A DNA stretch of 51,917 nt from Phreatobacter sp. (GTDB taxonomy: Bacteria > Pseudomonadota > Alphaproteobacteria > Rhizobiales > Phreatobacteraceae), in assembly GCF_030691135.1 (NCBI RefSeq), contig NZ_JAUYFA010000099.1, positions 1 to 51,917 on the forward strand, given 5' to 3'. Both the position numbers and the translations under genes were made by a program. Every line of letters begins with the position of its first letter. Positions within the stretch are counted from its first letter, which is position 1. The notes beneath the pieces were generated by a model. It was not told where the DNA came from. It worked only from the letters and a program-made list of their open reading frames with translations, and did no database searches. This document shows positions 28,908 through 39,111 of this stretch, piece after piece.

Positions 28908-29819
28908 TCAGGCGAGGGTCGTCGCCGTCAGGAAGGGCAGCACGGCGGCCAGGCAGCCGGCGGGATTTTCCTCCGGGATGAAATGGCCGGAATCAACTGC
29001 CTCGCCGGTGGCCTTCGGCGCGAAGACCGTCCAGGCCTCCAGCGGGCTCGTCCCGGCCGAGGGAATCCCAGCATCGCCCCAGACTACATGGGCCGGCACG
29101 GCGATGGTCCGCCCGGCCGCCTTGTCGGCCGCGTCGGCGGCGAGATCGACGGTGGCGCCGGCGCGATAGTCCTCGCAGCAGGCATGGATGCGCGAGGGGT
29201 CGTTGAAGAAGTCGCGGTAGTGCTGCAGGGCGCGGTTGTCATAGGCGTCGAGCGTGCCGGTCTTGGTCCACAGCGACAGTTTCTCTTCGAGATAGGCGGT
29301 GGGATTGCGCCCGATCACCGCCTCCGGAACCCCGTCCGGTCCCGACAGGAAGATCCAGTGCTCGGTTTTCGGCGACGGCGCCGCGCGGATGCGCTCCCAC
29401 ATGACGAGCGTCGGCACGATGTCGAGGAGTGCGATGCGCTCCAGCCGCCCGGGATGGTCGAGCGCCATGCGGTAGGTTACCCGCGCGCCGCGGTCGTGGC
29501 CGCAGGCCATGAAGCGGACATGGCCAAGCGTCTCCATCACCTCGATCAGGACCTTCGCCATGTCGCGCTTGGCATAGGGGAAATGGTCGTTGCCGCCGCG
29601 CGGGGCCGTCGACCAGCCGTAGCCGGGAAGGTCCGGCATGACGAGGGTGAACCGTTTCGCCAGTTCGGGCGCTATCCTGTGCCACTCGACATGGGTCTGC
29701 GGAAAGCCGTGCACCAGCAGCAGCGGCGGCCCCGCGCCGCCGGAGCGGGCGAAGATCTGGCCGATCGACGTGTCGATCCAGTGCGATTCGAAACCGGGGA
29801 ACAGGTCATAGGTGGACAT
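28908..29819 (-). CDS. Probable haloacetate (fluoroacetate) dehalogenase, alpha/beta hydrolase fold
   Basis: ATG at 29819 gives 303 residues; the frame is open further up, overlapping purD, but that is shadow. The fold is an alpha/beta hydrolase with LLLVHGFPQTHVEWH near 34-47. The nucleophile is Asp109 in CGHDRGARV, not Ser, so it is a dehalogenase or epoxide hydrolase type. By comparison with the known fluoroacetate dehalogenase, the equivalents of Arg105/Arg108 (Arg110, Arg113), the acid (Asp134), the base (His279) and the fluoride-pocket His-Trp-Tyr (His154, Trp155, Tyr218) all seem present. This supports C-halogen cleavage of haloacetate. It lies 60 bp after purD on the same strand. Confidence 0.82.
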   Translation of the reverse strand: MSTYDLFPGFESHWIDTSIGQIFARSGGAGPPLLLVHGFPQTHVEWHRIAPELAKRFTLVMPDLPGYGWSTAPRGGNDHFPYAKRDMAKVLIEVMETLGHVRFMACGHDRGARVTYRMALDHPGRLERIALLDIVPTLVMWERIRAAPSPKTEHWIFLSGPDGVPEAVIGRNPTAYLEEKLSLWTKTGTLDAYDNRALQHYRDFFNDPSRIHACCEDYRAGATVDLAADAADKAAGRTIAVPAHVVWGDAGIPSAGTSPLEAWTVFAPKATGEAVDSGHFIPEENPAGCLAAVLPFLTATTLA

Positions 29820-29878
29820 GGGCGCTCCTTGGTCCGCACGGTCGGGAGCATAGCCGAATTTGCCGTCCGCGGTCCGGC

Positions 29879-31171
29879 TCAATCCTGAGCGGGCGCTGCG
29901 CCCTCGCGTGCCACCGCCTGCCAGCCGATGTCGCGGCGGCAGAAGCCGCCCGGCCAGTCGATCAGGTCGACCGCCCGATAGGCCGTCTCCTGTGCCTCCG
30001 TCACCGTGCGCCCGGTGGCGGTGACGGCAAGAACGCGGCCGCCGGCAGCGACGACCTCGCCGTCCTTCAGCGCCGTTCCCGCATGGAAGACCTCGACCCC
30101 GCCGAGCGCCCGCGCCCGTTCGATGCCGCGGATGACGGTGCCCTTCTCCGGCGTGCCGGGATAGCCTTTCGCCGCCATGACGACGGTGAGCGCCGCCTCG
30201 TCGTACCAGCGTGCACTCATCGTCTTCAGCTGGCCGTCTGCGGCGCCGAGCAGCAGCGTCAGGAGATCGTCCTTCAGCCGCATCATCAGCACCTCGCATT
30301 CGGGATCGCCGAAGCGGCAATTGTACTCGATCAGCTTCGGCCCTTCCGCCGTGATCATCAGACCGGCGAAGAGGACACCCTTGAACGGCCGGCCCCTGGC
30401 CTTCATCGCCGCGAGCGTCGGCCGGATGATCTCCGCCATGGTGCGCTCGACCAGGGTGGGCGTCATCACCGGGGCCGGCGAATAGGCGCCCATGCCGCCG
30501 GTATTCGGCCCGGTATCGCCGTCGCCGACGCGCTTGTGGTCCTGGGCGGTGGCGAGCGCCAGCGCATGGTCGCCGTCGCAGAGGGCGAAGAACGAGGCCT
30601 CCTCGCCGGTCATGAACGCCTCGACGACGACCGAGGCGCCGGCCGCCCCCATGCCGCCCTCGAACATCATGTCGACGGCCGCCAGCGCCTCGTCGAGGGT
30701 CATGGCGACGACCACGCCCTTGCCGGCGGCGAGACCGTCGGCCTTGATGACGATCGGCGCGCCCATGCGGCGCACGTAGTCCTTCGCCGGGCCGGGCTCG
30801 GTGAAGCGCTCATAGGCAGCGGTGGGAATGGCGAATTCCCGGCAGAGGTCCTTGGTGAAGCCCTTCGAACCCTCGAGTTCGGCTGCCGTCCGCGACGGGC
30901 CGAAGACCTTGATGCCGGCGCTCGCGAGGTCGTCGGCGATCCCGGCCACCAGCGGCGCCTCAGGCCCCACCACCACGAAGGTGATGGCGTGCCGGCGGCA
31001 ATAGGCGATGACGGCGGCGTGGTCGGTGACATCGATGGCCGCGAGCGTCGCGACCTCGGCAATCCCGGGATTGCCTGGTGCGCAGTGCAGGGTCGTCAGC
31101 AGCGGGCTCGCCGACAGTGCCCAGGCGAGGGCATGTTCACGGCCGCCGCCGCCAATCAGAAGCACGTTCAT
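29879..31171 (-). CDS. purD: Phosphoribosylamine--glycine ligase (GAR synthetase)
   Basis: PurD catalyses the second step of purine synthesis, joining phosphoribosylamine to glycine with ATP. The ATG at 31171 ([19 protein letters not shown]) gives 430 residues, the standard size. Key segments are CAPGNPG, the ATP-grasp region with [16 protein letters not shown] near residue 145, [22 protein letters not shown] and [11 protein letters not shown]. All catalytic regions are intact. It is divergent from xseA, with 119 bp between the starts. Confidence 0.97.
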   Translation of the reverse strand: MNVLLIGGGGREHALAWALSASPLLTTLHCAPGNPGIAEVATLAAIDVTDHAAVIAYCRRHAITFVVVGPEAPLVAGIADDLASAGIKVFGPSRTAAELEGSKGFTKDLCREFAIPTAAYERFTEPGPAKDYVRRMGAPIVIKADGLAAGKGVVVAMTLDEALAAVDMMFEGGMGAAGASVVVEAFMTGEEASFFALCDGDHALALATAQDHKRVGDGDTGPNTGGMGAYSPAPVMTPTLVERTMAEIIRPTLAAMKARGRPFKGVLFAGLMITAEGPKLIEYNCRFGDPECEVLMMRLKDDLLTLLLGAADGQLKTMSARWYDEAALTVVMAAKGYPGTPEKGTVIRGIERARALGGVEVFHAGTALKDGEVVAAGGRVLAVTATGRTVTEAQETAYRAVDLIDWPGGFCRRDIGWQAVAREGAAPAQD

Positions 31172-31290
31172 GGCTGTCTCCGCCTGGTGGCCGGCGAACT
31201 GCACATCGGCTGATGCAAGCCGCCCCTTCAACCCTCGTCCCGCAGCGTCTAGACAAGAGTGCCCCGTCCGGCAACGGATTCGCTTCGCGC

Positions 31291-32883
31291 ATGACCGACA
31301 CCGTCCCGTCCAACACGCCCGAGATCTCGGTCTCGGATCTCTCCGCCGCCATCAAGCGGACGGTGGAGGATGCCTTCGGCTATGTGCGGCTGCGCGGCGA
31401 GGTCTCCGGCTTTAAGGGCCCGAGCGGCTCGGGCCACTGCTACTTCCGCCTCAAGGACGAGGGCGCCGCCATCGAGGCGGTGATCTGGAAGGGCACCTAC
31501 GGGCGGCTGAAGTTCAAGCCGCAGGAGGGCCTCGAGGTCATCGCCACCGGCCGCGTCACCACCTTTCCCGGTTCCTCCAAATACCAGGTGGTGATCGAGA
31601 GCCTGGAGCCGGCCGGTGTCGGCGCGCTCATGGCGCTGCTTGAGGAACGCCGCAAGAAGCTCGCCGCCGAGGGCCTGTTCGACGCTGCCCGCAAGCGCCC
31701 CTTGCCCTACCTGCCGCAGGTCATCGGCGTCGTCACCTCGCCGACCGGCGCCGTTATCCGCGACATCCTGCACCGCCTCGAGGACCGCTTCCCCCGCACC
31801 GTCCTGGTCTGGCCGGTGCGCGTCCAGGGCGAGGGCAGCGCCGCCGAGGTGGCGAACGCCATCCGCGGCTTCAACGCCATCGGTCCCGACGACGACCTGC
31901 CGCGCCCGGACGTCATCATCGTCGCCCGCGGTGGCGGCTCGCTGGAGGACCTCTGGGGCTTCAACGAGGAAATCGTCGTCCGCGCCGCTTTCGACAGCGC
32001 CATCCCGCTGATCTCCGCCGTCGGCCACGAGACCGATACGACGCTGATCGACTTCGCCTCCGACCGCCGCGCCCCGACGCCGACGGCAGCGGCTGAGATG
32101 GCGGTACCGGTGCGTGCCGACCTCATTGCCGAGACGAACGGTCTGGGACGGCGCCTTGTCCTATCGGTCGCCCGCGGCATGGAAGGCAGGCGGACCGAAC
32201 TGCGTGCTGCGACGCGGGCGCTGCCCGATGCCGAGCGCCTTCTGGAGGCGGCCCGCCAGCGCCTCGACGCCGCCTCGGAGCGGCTCCCGAATGCGCTCGC
32301 GGCCAATGCGAGCGCTCACCGGACGCGGCTGGTCCGCGCCGCGGGGCGGTTGTCGCCGGCCTTGCTGGCCGGGCGGATCGCCCGCTCCCGGGACCGGATC
32401 GAAACGCTCTCGGCGCGCGCCGCCGCAGCCCTGGCGCAGCGGACCGAACTGCGCCGGCAGGTCTTCAAGACGTTTTCCGAGCGGCTGTCCCGCTCGCTCG
32501 GCGTCTATGCGCGGACGCAGGCCGACCGGATCGAGCGGTCGCGCGAGCGCCTCGACAGCCTGCATGCCCGCGCACCGCGAGCACTCGCCCTCATCCTGCG
32601 CAGCAGCCGCGACAGGCTCGCCGGCGCCGACAAGCTCCTCGCCGCGCTCTCCTACCAGGGCGTGCTGGCGCGCGGCTTCGCGCTGGTCCGCGACGGCGAG
32701 GGCCGGCCGCTGCGCAGCGCGAGCGCCATCGCGCCGGGCATGGTTCTCGCGCTTGAATTCGCCGACGGCCGCATCAAGGCGACCGCCGAGGGCGAGGCCC
32801 CGCACACGCCGCCGAAGCCCGCGCCGCGCAGCGCCGAGCCGAAGGGTCGCAAGAGCGGCGAGGGGCAGGGCAGCCTGTTCTGA
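31291..32883 (+). CDS. xseA: Exodeoxyribonuclease VII large subunit
   Basis: XseA with XseB degrades single-stranded DNA. The ATG at 31291 ([18 protein letters not shown]) gives 530 residues. The N-terminal OB-fold reads [22 protein letters not shown]. The catalytic domain contains [13 protein letters not shown]-like [32 protein letters not shown] and [18 protein letters not shown] long coiled-coil region follows, and the protein ends in a basic tail and the GSLF motif common to alphaproteobacterial XseA. XseB is not in the window. It is convergent with the YbdK-type gene, 7 bp away. Confidence 0.95.
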   Translation: MTDTVPSNTPEISVSDLSAAIKRTVEDAFGYVRLRGEVSGFKGPSGSGHCYFRLKDEGAAIEAVIWKGTYGRLKFKPQEGLEVIATGRVTTFPGSSKYQVVIESLEPAGVGALMALLEERRKKLAAEGLFDAARKRPLPYLPQVIGVVTSPTGAVIRDILHRLEDRFPRTVLVWPVRVQGEGSAAEVANAIRGFNAIGPDDDLPRPDVIIVARGGGSLEDLWGFNEEIVVRAAFDSAIPLISAVGHETDTTLIDFASDRRAPTPTAAAEMAVPVRADLIAETNGLGRRLVLSVARGMEGRRTELRAATRALPDAERLLEAARQRLDAASERLPNALAANASAHRTRLVRAAGRLSPALLAGRIARSRDRIETLSARAAAALAQRTELRRQVFKTFSERLSRSLGVYARTQADRIERSRERLDSLHARAPRALALILRSSRDRLAGADKLLAALSYQGVLARGFALVRDGEGRPLRSASAIAPGMVLALEFADGRIKATAEGEAPHTPPKPAPRSAEPKGRKSGEGQGSLF

Positions 32884-32890
32884 AGCCCGC

Positions 32891-34012
32891 CTATTGCAGT
32901 GTCTGCTGGGCGATCCAGGTCTTCACCGCCCGCAGCGCGTCATGCGGGGTCTCGGCGAGGCCGAGCGCCGATTTCCACACCGTGAGCTGGCCGTCGGCGC
33001 TGGTGCCGCGCGTGCAGATGTCGAGGCAGCGGGCGAGGTCCTCGCCGCATCCGAGCGCTTCCGCATCCTCCTCTAGCATCGTCACGGTCTCCTGCACCTC
33101 GTCGGCGATCGAGACGGTGGTGCGCCGCTCCTCGTCGACGAAGGAGCCGTGGATGCCATAACGCTGGGCCCGCCACTTGTTCTCCTGCGCCACCGCCCGC
33201 GACAGCGGCGAGAGATCGGAGCGATAGTCGGGATGACGCAGCAGGTAGCGCACCATCGACCGATAGAGCGCGGCGATCGCCAGGGAATCGTCGAGATTGG
33301 TGCAGGAATCGGGCGCCCGCAGTTCCAGCGTCGGGAAGCGACGTGAGGGGCGCACCGCCCACCAGACATAGCTGGAGTCCTGGATGATCCGCGCCTCCAC
33401 CAGAAGCGAGACGTAATCGTCGTATTCGGCCTGGGTCTTGAACATTTCGGGGAGGCCGGTGCGCGGCAGCTCGTCATAGGCGGCGAGCCGGTAGCCCATC
33501 AGCCCGGTCGCCCGCGCCTGCCAGAACGGCGAGGAGGTCGACAGGGCGATGATCAGCGGGATGGTCGGCATCAGCCGGCCCATCACGTCGATGCGTCGCG
33601 ACAGGTCCTCGAACTCGGCATGGACATGCATGCCGCAGACGATGTTGCGCTGCCCCAGCATCTGCAGGTCGTGCATGACGCTGTCATAGCGCGGCGCGTC
33701 GCTGGCGCGCTGGGTCGCCCACATGGCGGTGGGATGGGTGCCGGAGGCGAGCACGGCGAGCCCGTGGCGCGCCGCCACCTCGCCGAGCGTGCCGCGCATG
33801 GCCTGCAGCTCGTTGCGCGCCGCGGCGGCGGAGGAATGGACGGAACTCGTCAGTTCGACCTGTGACTGCAGCATCTCGCTGCCGACGCGGTCGCCGAGCC
33901 GTTCCTTGGCGGCGCTGAAGAAGCCCTGCGGCATGCGCCGCATGACGGCCTTGGTCTCGGCATCGACCACGAAAAACTCTTCCTCGATCCCAAATCGGCG
34001 GGTGTCCGACAT
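32891..34012 (-). CDS. Carboxylate-amine ligase (YbdK family, glutamate-cysteine ligase-like)
   Basis: The start at 34012 (MSDTRRFGIEEEF) is chosen because GGAG lies six bases before it; the upstream ATG at 34024 has no such site. The 373-residue product has the GCS2 fold, with FGIEEEFFVVD at the start, the metal-binding GMHVHAEFEDL near residue 137, and ELRAPDSCTNLDDSL near 239. YbdK proteins make peptide-like bonds from glutamate and an amine with ATP; activity with cysteine is weak, so a true glutathione role is unproven. It is convergent with xseA. Upstream is a 291-bp gap before rsmE. Confidence 0.9.
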   Translation of the reverse strand: MSDTRRFGIEEEFFVVDAETKAVMRRMPQGFFSAAKERLGDRVGSEMLQSQVELTSSVHSSAAAARNELQAMRGTLGEVAARHGLAVLASGTHPTAMWATQRASDAPRYDSVMHDLQMLGQRNIVCGMHVHAEFEDLSRRIDVMGRLMPTIPLIIALSTSSPFWQARATGLMGYRLAAYDELPRTGLPEMFKTQAEYDDYVSLLVEARIIQDSSYVWWAVRPSRRFPTLELRAPDSCTNLDDSLAIAALYRSMVRYLLRHPDYRSDLSPLSRAVAQENKWRAQRYGIHGSFVDEERRTTVSIADEVQETVTMLEEDAEALGCGEDLARCLDICTRGTSADGQLTVWKSALGLAETPHDALRAVKTWIAQQTLQ

Positions 34013-34303
34013 GTTGGTCTCCATGAACCGACGTCGGAAAGATCGACGTCACGTGATGGGTTGCAGCGGACGAGAAGCGACCGCTCGCCGGGGCGCCCCT
34101 CCCAGTCCGGGGCGCTGGCCGGTGGCTCAGAGGCTGTCGGGCGGAGGGGCGAAAATGTGGCCTGATCCGGTCACGGAATGCCACGATTTCGTAACATATT
34201 GAAAGATCGCGTGAACTTAAATCCGTTGACTTCGACCTGGAAAGCCGTCGTCAGGGCCATCGCCGCTTCGCGGCGGAGGTGTTTCGCGGCGGTGCCGCTC
34301 CGT

Positions 34304-35053
34304 TCAGCGCCAGTCGCCGAGGCTCGCCTGAACGACCGCGAGCGCCGCGACAGCCGCTGTGTCCGCCCGCAGGATGCGCGGACCGAGCGACAGGGCGAGG
34401 GTGCGCGGGCGCCGGCAAATGAGGGCGCGCTCCTCGTCGGAGAAGCCACCTTCCGGGCCGATGAGGACGGCGAGGCCACCATCGGCCAATCCCGCCGCCT
34501 GCAGTGCCGCGACAGGGTTGGCGATCGCCGCGCCCTCGTCGCAGAAGACGAGAAGCCGGTCGGCGGAGAGGGCGGCGAGGGCGGCGGCGAGGGGTTGTGT
34601 GTCATCGCACCCGGCAACGGTCAGGATGCCGCATTGTTCCGCCGCCTCCACCGCATTGGCCTTCATGCGATCGAGATTGACCCTCGCCGCCTGGGTGTGG
34701 CGCGTGATGACGGGAACGAGGCGCGAAACGCCCATCTCCACCGCCTTCTGCACCATGTAGTCGAGACGGGCATGTTTCAGCGGCGCGAAGAGCAGGAGGA
34801 GATCGCTCCCGGCCGGCTGTGGCCGCAACCGCTCCAAGACGATGAGGGACAGCCCCTTCTTGCCGTTGCGCTGCAGGCGCGCCGCCCATTCGCCGTGGAC
34901 CCCGTCGAAGACGGCGATGCGCCCACCGTCATCGAGCCGCATCACGTTCAGGAGATAATTGGCCTGGTCGTGGTCGCAGGGCAGGACGGTATCAGCCGCG
35001 AGGGGGCCGGCCACGAACAGCCTTATCGCCTTGAAATCATAAGCCGCCATCAT
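34304..35053 (-). CDS. rsmE: 16S rRNA (uracil-1498-N3)-methyltransferase
   Basis: RsmE methylates U1498 in the 30S subunit. From the ATG at 35053 (or the adjacent one at 35050) it has about 249 residues. It shows the N-terminal PUA-like domain with IRLFVAGPL and HDQANYLLNVMRLDDGG, then the SPOUT methyltransferase domain with KHARLDYMVQKAVEMGVSRLVPV, LIGPEGGFSDEER and SLGPRILRADTAAVAAL, the last containing the knot and S-adenosylmethionine loop. All hallmark residues are present. It is a single gene, divergent from the secreted four-Cys protein. Confidence 0.94.
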   Translation of the reverse strand: MMAAYDFKAIRLFVAGPLAADTVLPCDHDQANYLLNVMRLDDGGRIAVFDGVHGEWAARLQRNGKKGLSLIVLERLRPQPAGSDLLLLFAPLKHARLDYMVQKAVEMGVSRLVPVITRHTQAARVNLDRMKANAVEAAEQCGILTVAGCDDTQPLAAALAALSADRLLVFCDEGAAIANPVAALQAAGLADGGLAVLIGPEGGFSDEERALICRRPRTLALSLGPRILRADTAAVAALAVVQASLGDWR

Positions 35054-35223
35054 CAGGTCCCATCCTGCGCCGACCGTCTCCGGCCGGTGCCCGCCTCGCC
35101 TCGCCGGCGTTGCCGATCCTCCGGGACCAGCCGTCACATTGCCACGATGCTGACGGATTGATATGTAACCTCTCGATTTCACTCAACCTCGCTCGCTCTG
35201 CGGACGTGTTCAGGGGCCGAACG

Positions 35224-35709
35224 ATGTACCGTCGCCACGCGTTGAAGACTTCCCTGGCCGCTCTCGGCATCACCGCTCTGATGGCGGGCGGCAGCGCCTC
35301 GCGGGCCAACGAGATCTGCCAGGCCGAGTTCCAGCCGATGATCACCGCGCACCAGGAGGTCATGAAACAGACCCAGGCGGCGATTCCGCGCGGCCGTCCG
35401 ACGACCTTCGAACAGGCCAAGGCCAATGCCCAGCGCGCCTGCCAGGCCCTGACCACCGCGCAGGCCTCCTTCCGCCGGCTGCAGCAGTGGATGACCACCA
35501 ACGCCGATTTCTGCCGCCTGCCGGAGCAGATCATGAACGACGTCAACACCGGCGTCGCCAACATCACCCGCAACCGGACCCAGGCCTGCAACGGCGTCGC
35601 CCAATTGGAGCGCCAGCGCCGCCAGGCCGAGGCGGGCGGCGGCAATCCCTTCGCGCCCAATGCCGGCCGACGGCCGCAACTCGACCTGCGCACGCCCGGC
35701 GCGCTCTGA
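35224..35709 (+). CDS. Secreted four-cysteine protein of unknown function
   Basis: The start is ATG 35224 (MYRRHALKTSLAALG), placing a signal peptide with a twin-Arg-like RRHALK and hydrophobic core at the N-terminus, with cleavage near SRA-N. The mature part of about 130 residues is helical and rich in Gln, Ala and Arg, with four Cys residues in EICQAEF, RACQAL, FCRLPEQ and QACNGV. These could pair in two disulfides, fitting a periplasmic location. I recognise no family. It ends 7 bp before ubiA in the same direction, so the two share a transcript. Confidence 0.68.
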   Translation: MYRRHALKTSLAALGITALMAGGSASRANEICQAEFQPMITAHQEVMKQTQAAIPRGRPTTFEQAKANAQRACQALTTAQASFRRLQQWMTTNADFCRLPEQIMNDVNTGVANITRNRTQACNGVAQLERQRRQAEAGGGNPFAPNAGRRPQLDLRTPGAL

Positions 35710-35716
35710 TCCCGCG

Positions 35717-36658
35717 ATGACCGCCGCCGACGGACGGGTCGCCGACGCGGTTCGGGGCTCCTGGGTCGATACCCACGCGCCTCTCGCCTGGCGGCCCTAT
35801 CTCAGGCTCGCCCGTGCCGATCGGCCCATCGGTTCCTGGCTTCTGCTGCTGCCCTGCTGGTGGTCGGCGGCCTTCGCCGCGCTGGCGGCGGGGCACCCGC
35901 TTCCCAACCTCTGGCACATGCTGCTTTTCGCCGTCGGCGCCGTGGCGATGCGTGGCGCGGGCTGCACCTACAACGACCTCGTCGACCGCGACATCGACGC
36001 CATGGTCGAGCGCACCCGATCGCGGCCTCTGCCCTCTGGCCAGGTCACGGCGCGACAGGCCAAGCTCTTCCTCGCGGCTCAGATCGGCCTCGGCGCCCTG
36101 GTGCTGCTGGCGCTCTGGCAGCCCTTCGCCTGGGCGGTCGGCATCGCCTCCCTGGCGGTGGTCGCGGTCTACCCCTTCATGAAGCGCATCACCTCCTGGC
36201 CCCAGTCGGTGCTCGGCCTCGCCTTTTCCTGGGGAGCACTGATGGGCTGGGCGGCGGCCTTCGGGCGGCTCGATGCCGCCGCGATCCTGCTCTATGCCGG
36301 CTCCGTCCTCTGGGTCATCGGCTACGACACGATCTACGCCCACCAGGATCGCGAGGACGACGCCATCGTCGGCGTCAAGTCGACGGCGCTGCTCTTCGGC
36401 GAGAAGACCCCGCTCTATCTGTCGCTGTTCTACGCCGCGGCGGTGGGGCTCTTCGGCGCCGCGCTGTTCGCGCTCGCCGCGCCCCTCATCGCCTATGCGG
36501 GGCTAGCGGCCTTCGCCGTCCACCTGGCGTGGCAGGTCCGCTCCCTCGACATCGCCAATCCGGATCTTTGCCTGAGGCTGTTCAAGTCGAACCGCGACGC
36601 CGGGCTGATCTTACTCGCCGGTTTGATGGCGGCCGCGCTTATCGCCGCCTTCACCTGA
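35717..36658 (+). CDS. ubiA: 4-hydroxybenzoate polyprenyltransferase
   Basis: UbiA prenylates 4-hydroxybenzoate in ubiquinone synthesis, in the inner membrane. The ATG at 35717 (MTAADGRVAD) gives 313 residues. The protein has nine helices and both Asp-rich prenyl-diphosphate motifs: NDLVDRDIDAMVERTRSRPLP from residue 86, and YDTIYAHQDREDD near residue 208. It is 7 bp after the secreted protein and overlaps the convergent PaiB-like gene by 8 bp at the 3' ends. Confidence 0.95.
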   Translation: MTAADGRVADAVRGSWVDTHAPLAWRPYLRLARADRPIGSWLLLLPCWWSAAFAALAAGHPLPNLWHMLLFAVGAVAMRGAGCTYNDLVDRDIDAMVERTRSRPLPSGQVTARQAKLFLAAQIGLGALVLLALWQPFAWAVGIASLAVVAVYPFMKRITSWPQSVLGLAFSWGALMGWAAAFGRLDAAAILLYAGSVLWVIGYDTIYAHQDREDDAIVGVKSTALLFGEKTPLYLSLFYAAAVGLFGAALFALAAPLIAYAGLAAFAVHLAWQVRSLDIANPDLCLRLFKSNRDAGLILLAGLMAAALIAAFT

Positions 36659-37298
36659 GCCTGTCGCCGCGCAGCGCCGCGACGAGACCCGCCACTGCGG
36701 CGTCGCCCGCCTCGCCCGATGCCGCAAGGCCCGAGATGACGCCGTCGACATCCGCCGCCGGTCGGTTCTGGCTCATCTTCATCTTGGCGTCGAAGGACGA
36801 GACCGCAAACCGCATGCCGACGATCGCCCGCATCTGCATGGCGAGAAAATCGTCCGGCGCGTCCGACATCGCCCAGGGATGATCGCGCCCGGCCTCGTGT
36901 CGGTCCGTCAGGTCGGAGAGGTTCTCGCGCAGGAAGGCGGCATCATGCGGCCAGGACACATGCCCGCGGACATGGACACTGGCATAGTTCCACGTCGGCA
37001 CGACCTTGGCGGTCTCCTTCTTGGTGGCGTACCAGGAGGGGGTGACGTAGGCCTGCGGCCCGGAGAAGACGAGCAGCGCCTCGGACCCCGAATCGGTGTT
37101 CTGCCAGTGCGGATTGGCCCGGGCGACATGGCCGAAGAAGGCCGCGCCGGCTGTCGCTTCGCGCTTCAGGATCACCGGCAGATGGGTCGCGTAAAGCCCC
37201 TGCCGGCCATGGGTGACCAGAAGGGCGAAGGGATGGGCGCTGCAGAAGGCCATCACCTCGGCCTCCTCTCCCATCGCGAACAAGGGGGGCACATACAC
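36651..37298 (-). CDS. FMN-binding PaiB-like protein (negative transcriptional regulator family)
   Basis: The family normally begins MYVPPxF; here the equivalent is V-YVPPLF, so the GTG at 37298 is the likely start (215 residues). The longer open frame to 37349 would run through a terminator hairpin. It has the FMN-binding split-barrel fold, with HPFALLVTHGRQGLYATHLPVIL, FFGHVARANPHW, ALLVFSGPQAYVTPSWY and VVPTWNYASVHVRG, each typical of PaiB. The Bacillus protein represses sporulation and protease genes, but in proteobacteria the function is unknown. It overlaps the end of ubiA by 8 bp. Confidence 0.87.
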   Translation of the reverse strand: MYVPPLFAMGEEAEVMAFCSAHPFALLVTHGRQGLYATHLPVILKREATAGAAFFGHVARANPHWQNTDSGSEALLVFSGPQAYVTPSWYATKKETAKVVPTWNYASVHVRGHVSWPHDAAFLRENLSDLTDRHEAGRDHPWAMSDAPDDFLAMQMRAIVGMRFAVSSFDAKMKMSQNRPAADVDGVISGLAASGEAGDAAVAGLVAALRGDRLR

Positions 37299-37329
37299 GG
37301 GCGCGAACCTTCTGCCGGAAAAACAAGAC

Positions 37330-37359
37330 GGCCGGAACGATAGGATCATCGTTCCGGCC
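37330..37359 (-). terminator. Rho-independent terminator after the chemoreceptor gene
   Basis: GGCCGGAACGAT and ATCGTTCCGGCC form a perfect 12-bp stem with a six-base loop. On the minus strand it is followed by GTCTTGTTTTTCC, a good T-run. It lies 43 bp past the chemoreceptor stop, and its T-run ends where the PaiB-like gene begins. This position supports the later GTG start of that gene. Confidence 0.92.
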
Positions 37360-37401
37360 GGTCCAATGGAACATCATCATGGGGCCGATCTGCCCCATTG
37401 A

Positions 37402-39111
37402 TCAGGCGGCGCGCACCTCGGCGACGAAGGACTTCAGCGCATCTTCGATGCTCGTCGAGCAGCCGGCCAGCCGCCGGCTCGCCTCGTTCACCTCGGAGGC
37501 GGACTTCCCGGTGCCGGCGGCCGCGCCGCTGACGTCGAGGATCGAGCGCCGGGCGAGGTCCGCGTGGCTGTTGGCCTGGGAGATCGCCCGCGAGATCTCG
37601 GCCGTGGAGGCCTGCTGCTCATCCACCGCGGCGGCGATGGCGGTGGTGATATGGTCCATCGAGCCGATCGTCTCGGTGATAACGCCGATCGCCTGCACCG
37701 TGGCGTTGGTCGCCGCCTGCATCCGGCTGACCTGGGAGGCGATCTCCTCGGTGGCCTTGGCGGTCTGGCCGGCGAGTTGCTTCACTTCGGAGGCGACGAC
37801 GGCGAAGCCCTTGCCGGCCTCGCCGGCGCGGGCCGCCTCGATCGTCGCGTTGAGGGCGAGCAGGTTGGTCTGCTGGGCGACGGCGTTGATCAGGCTGATA
37901 ACCTCGCCGATCTTGCGCGCCGCGCCGTCGAGTTCGGCGACACGCGAGCTGGTTTCCCCCGCTTCCCTGACGGCCCGGCCAGCCACTTCCGACGATGCCG
38001 ACACCTGCCGGCCGATCTCGGTGATGGAGGCGGCGAGCTGGTGGGCGGCGCTCGCCACCGCATGCATGTTGGCCGTGGCCTCGTCGGTGGCGCCCGAAGC
38101 ATTGCTGACCTTGCCCGACATGGCGGCGGAGGCCGAACCGAGCGCGGCGGCGCTGGTGTCGAGGCCGCCGACCGCGGCATTCGCATCGGCGATACGGGCC
38201 GCCATGCTCCTCTCGTAGCCGATGACCGCCGCTTCGAGCCGGCGGCCGCGTTCGGCCCGGGCTTCCGCCTCGGCGAGGCGCTCGCCTTCGGCCGCTTTGG
38301 CCTCGCGGGCATTGTCGCGCAGGACCAGCAGGGCGCGCGTCAGGTCGCCGATCTCGTCGCCGCGGGCGGAGGCGGCGATTGGGGTGTCGAGGTCGCCGGC
38401 CGCGACCCGCTCGAGCGAGTTGGTGGCCGCCACCAGGGGCTTCACCGCCCGGCGCACGACGAAGGCGGCGAGACCGCCGAGCACCACGACGATGGCGAGC
38501 AGGGCGGCGATCATGCCGTAGAGCGTCTGAAGCGCCTCGGCTTGCATCTCCGCGGTGGGAATGCCGATGAACAGCACGCCGATGACCCGCCCGGCTGAGT
38601 CGAGGACTGGCTGATAGGCCGTGTAGAAGGAGCGGCCGAACAGTGTCGCCGGACCGTAATAGGGCTGGCCGGCCTTCAGCGGGGTCTGCGCCGGATGATC
38701 GGCGGCGAGCGCCGTGCCGACGGCCCGGTCGCCGTTCTCCCTCTTCACATTGGTGGTGCGGCGGATGAAGAGGCCCTTGTCGTCGGTGACGAAGATGGTG
38801 GCGACACCGCCGACCGCCTGAACCGCGCGGTCGACGATGGAATGGTCGCTGAAGGTCGGCATCGCGCCGGCCCGCAGATCCGTCACCCGGTCGGCGACGA
38901 CCGCGAAGCGGCTGTCGGCATGGCTCATGGCGAAGAGAACCGTCAGGCCGCGCAGATTGGTCTGCGCATCGCGCTGAGCCTCCCCGTTGTTACGCGACTG
39001 GATCAATGACCAGCCGGCGACCACTGTGATGATGGCGGTGATGGCGAGAAGGAGAATCACGAAGGCGACGGACTTGCCGCCGATCTTGAGTGCCGGAAGG
39101 CGGGAGAGCAT
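37402..39111 (-). CDS. Methyl-accepting chemotaxis protein with a periplasmic Cache domain
   Basis: The ATG at 39111 gives 569 residues, after AAGGA. The open frame to 39819 overlaps ribF and is shadow. The first helix is at about 12-34; the periplasmic region of about 150 residues includes [17 protein letters not shown] and [21 protein letters not shown], the single-Cache (sCache_3) pattern. The second helix is near 187-209. A HAMP domain and a signalling domain follow; the highly conserved hairpin reads [27 protein letters not shown]. No C-terminal pentapeptide tether for CheR is seen. The ligand is unknown, though Cache domains often bind small organic acids. Confidence 0.93.
   Translation of the reverse strand: MLSRLPALKIGGKSVAFVILLLAITAIITVVAGWSLIQSRNNGEAQRDAQTNLRGLTVLFAMSHADSRFAVVADRVTDLRAGAMPTFSDHSIVDRAVQAVGGVATIFVTDDKGLFIRRTTNVKRENGDRAVGTALAADHPAQTPLKAGQPYYGPATLFGRSFYTAYQPVLDSAGRVIGVLFIGIPTAEMQAEALQTLYGMIAALLAIVVVLGGLAAFVVRRAVKPLVAATNSLERVAAGDLDTPIAASARGDEIGDLTRALLVLRDNAREAKAAEGERLAEAEARAERGRRLEAAVIGYERSMAARIADANAAVGGLDTSAAALGSASAAMSGKVSNASGATDEATANMHAVASAAHQLAASITEIGRQVSASSEVAGRAVREAGETSSRVAELDGAARKIGEVISLINAVAQQTNLLALNATIEAARAGEAGKGFAVVASEVKQLAGQTAKATEEIASQVSRMQAATNATVQAIGVITETIGSMDHITTAIAAAVDEQQASTAEISRAISQANSHADLARRSILDVSGAAAGTGKSASEVNEASRRLAGCSTSIEDALKSFVAEVRAA

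Noticed and set aside
27962-29819. A haloacid-degradation operon of HAD hydrolase plus dehalogenase
   Set aside because: The HAD gene has class IIA phosphatase features rather than those of haloacid dehalogenase itself, and there is a 55-bp gap with no transporter or regulator. Shared fold names do not imply a shared pathway.
34025-34303. Possible small gene or promoter in the gap between the YbdK-type gene and rsmE
   Set aside because: Only a weak TTAAGT...TATGTT pair reads toward the YbdK-type gene and a short frame overlaps rsmE; neither is convincing.
36651-37349. Upstream start for the PaiB-like gene at 37349
   Set aside because: It would begin within the chemoreceptor terminator hairpin, and the family N-terminus (YVPP) matches the GTG at 37298.
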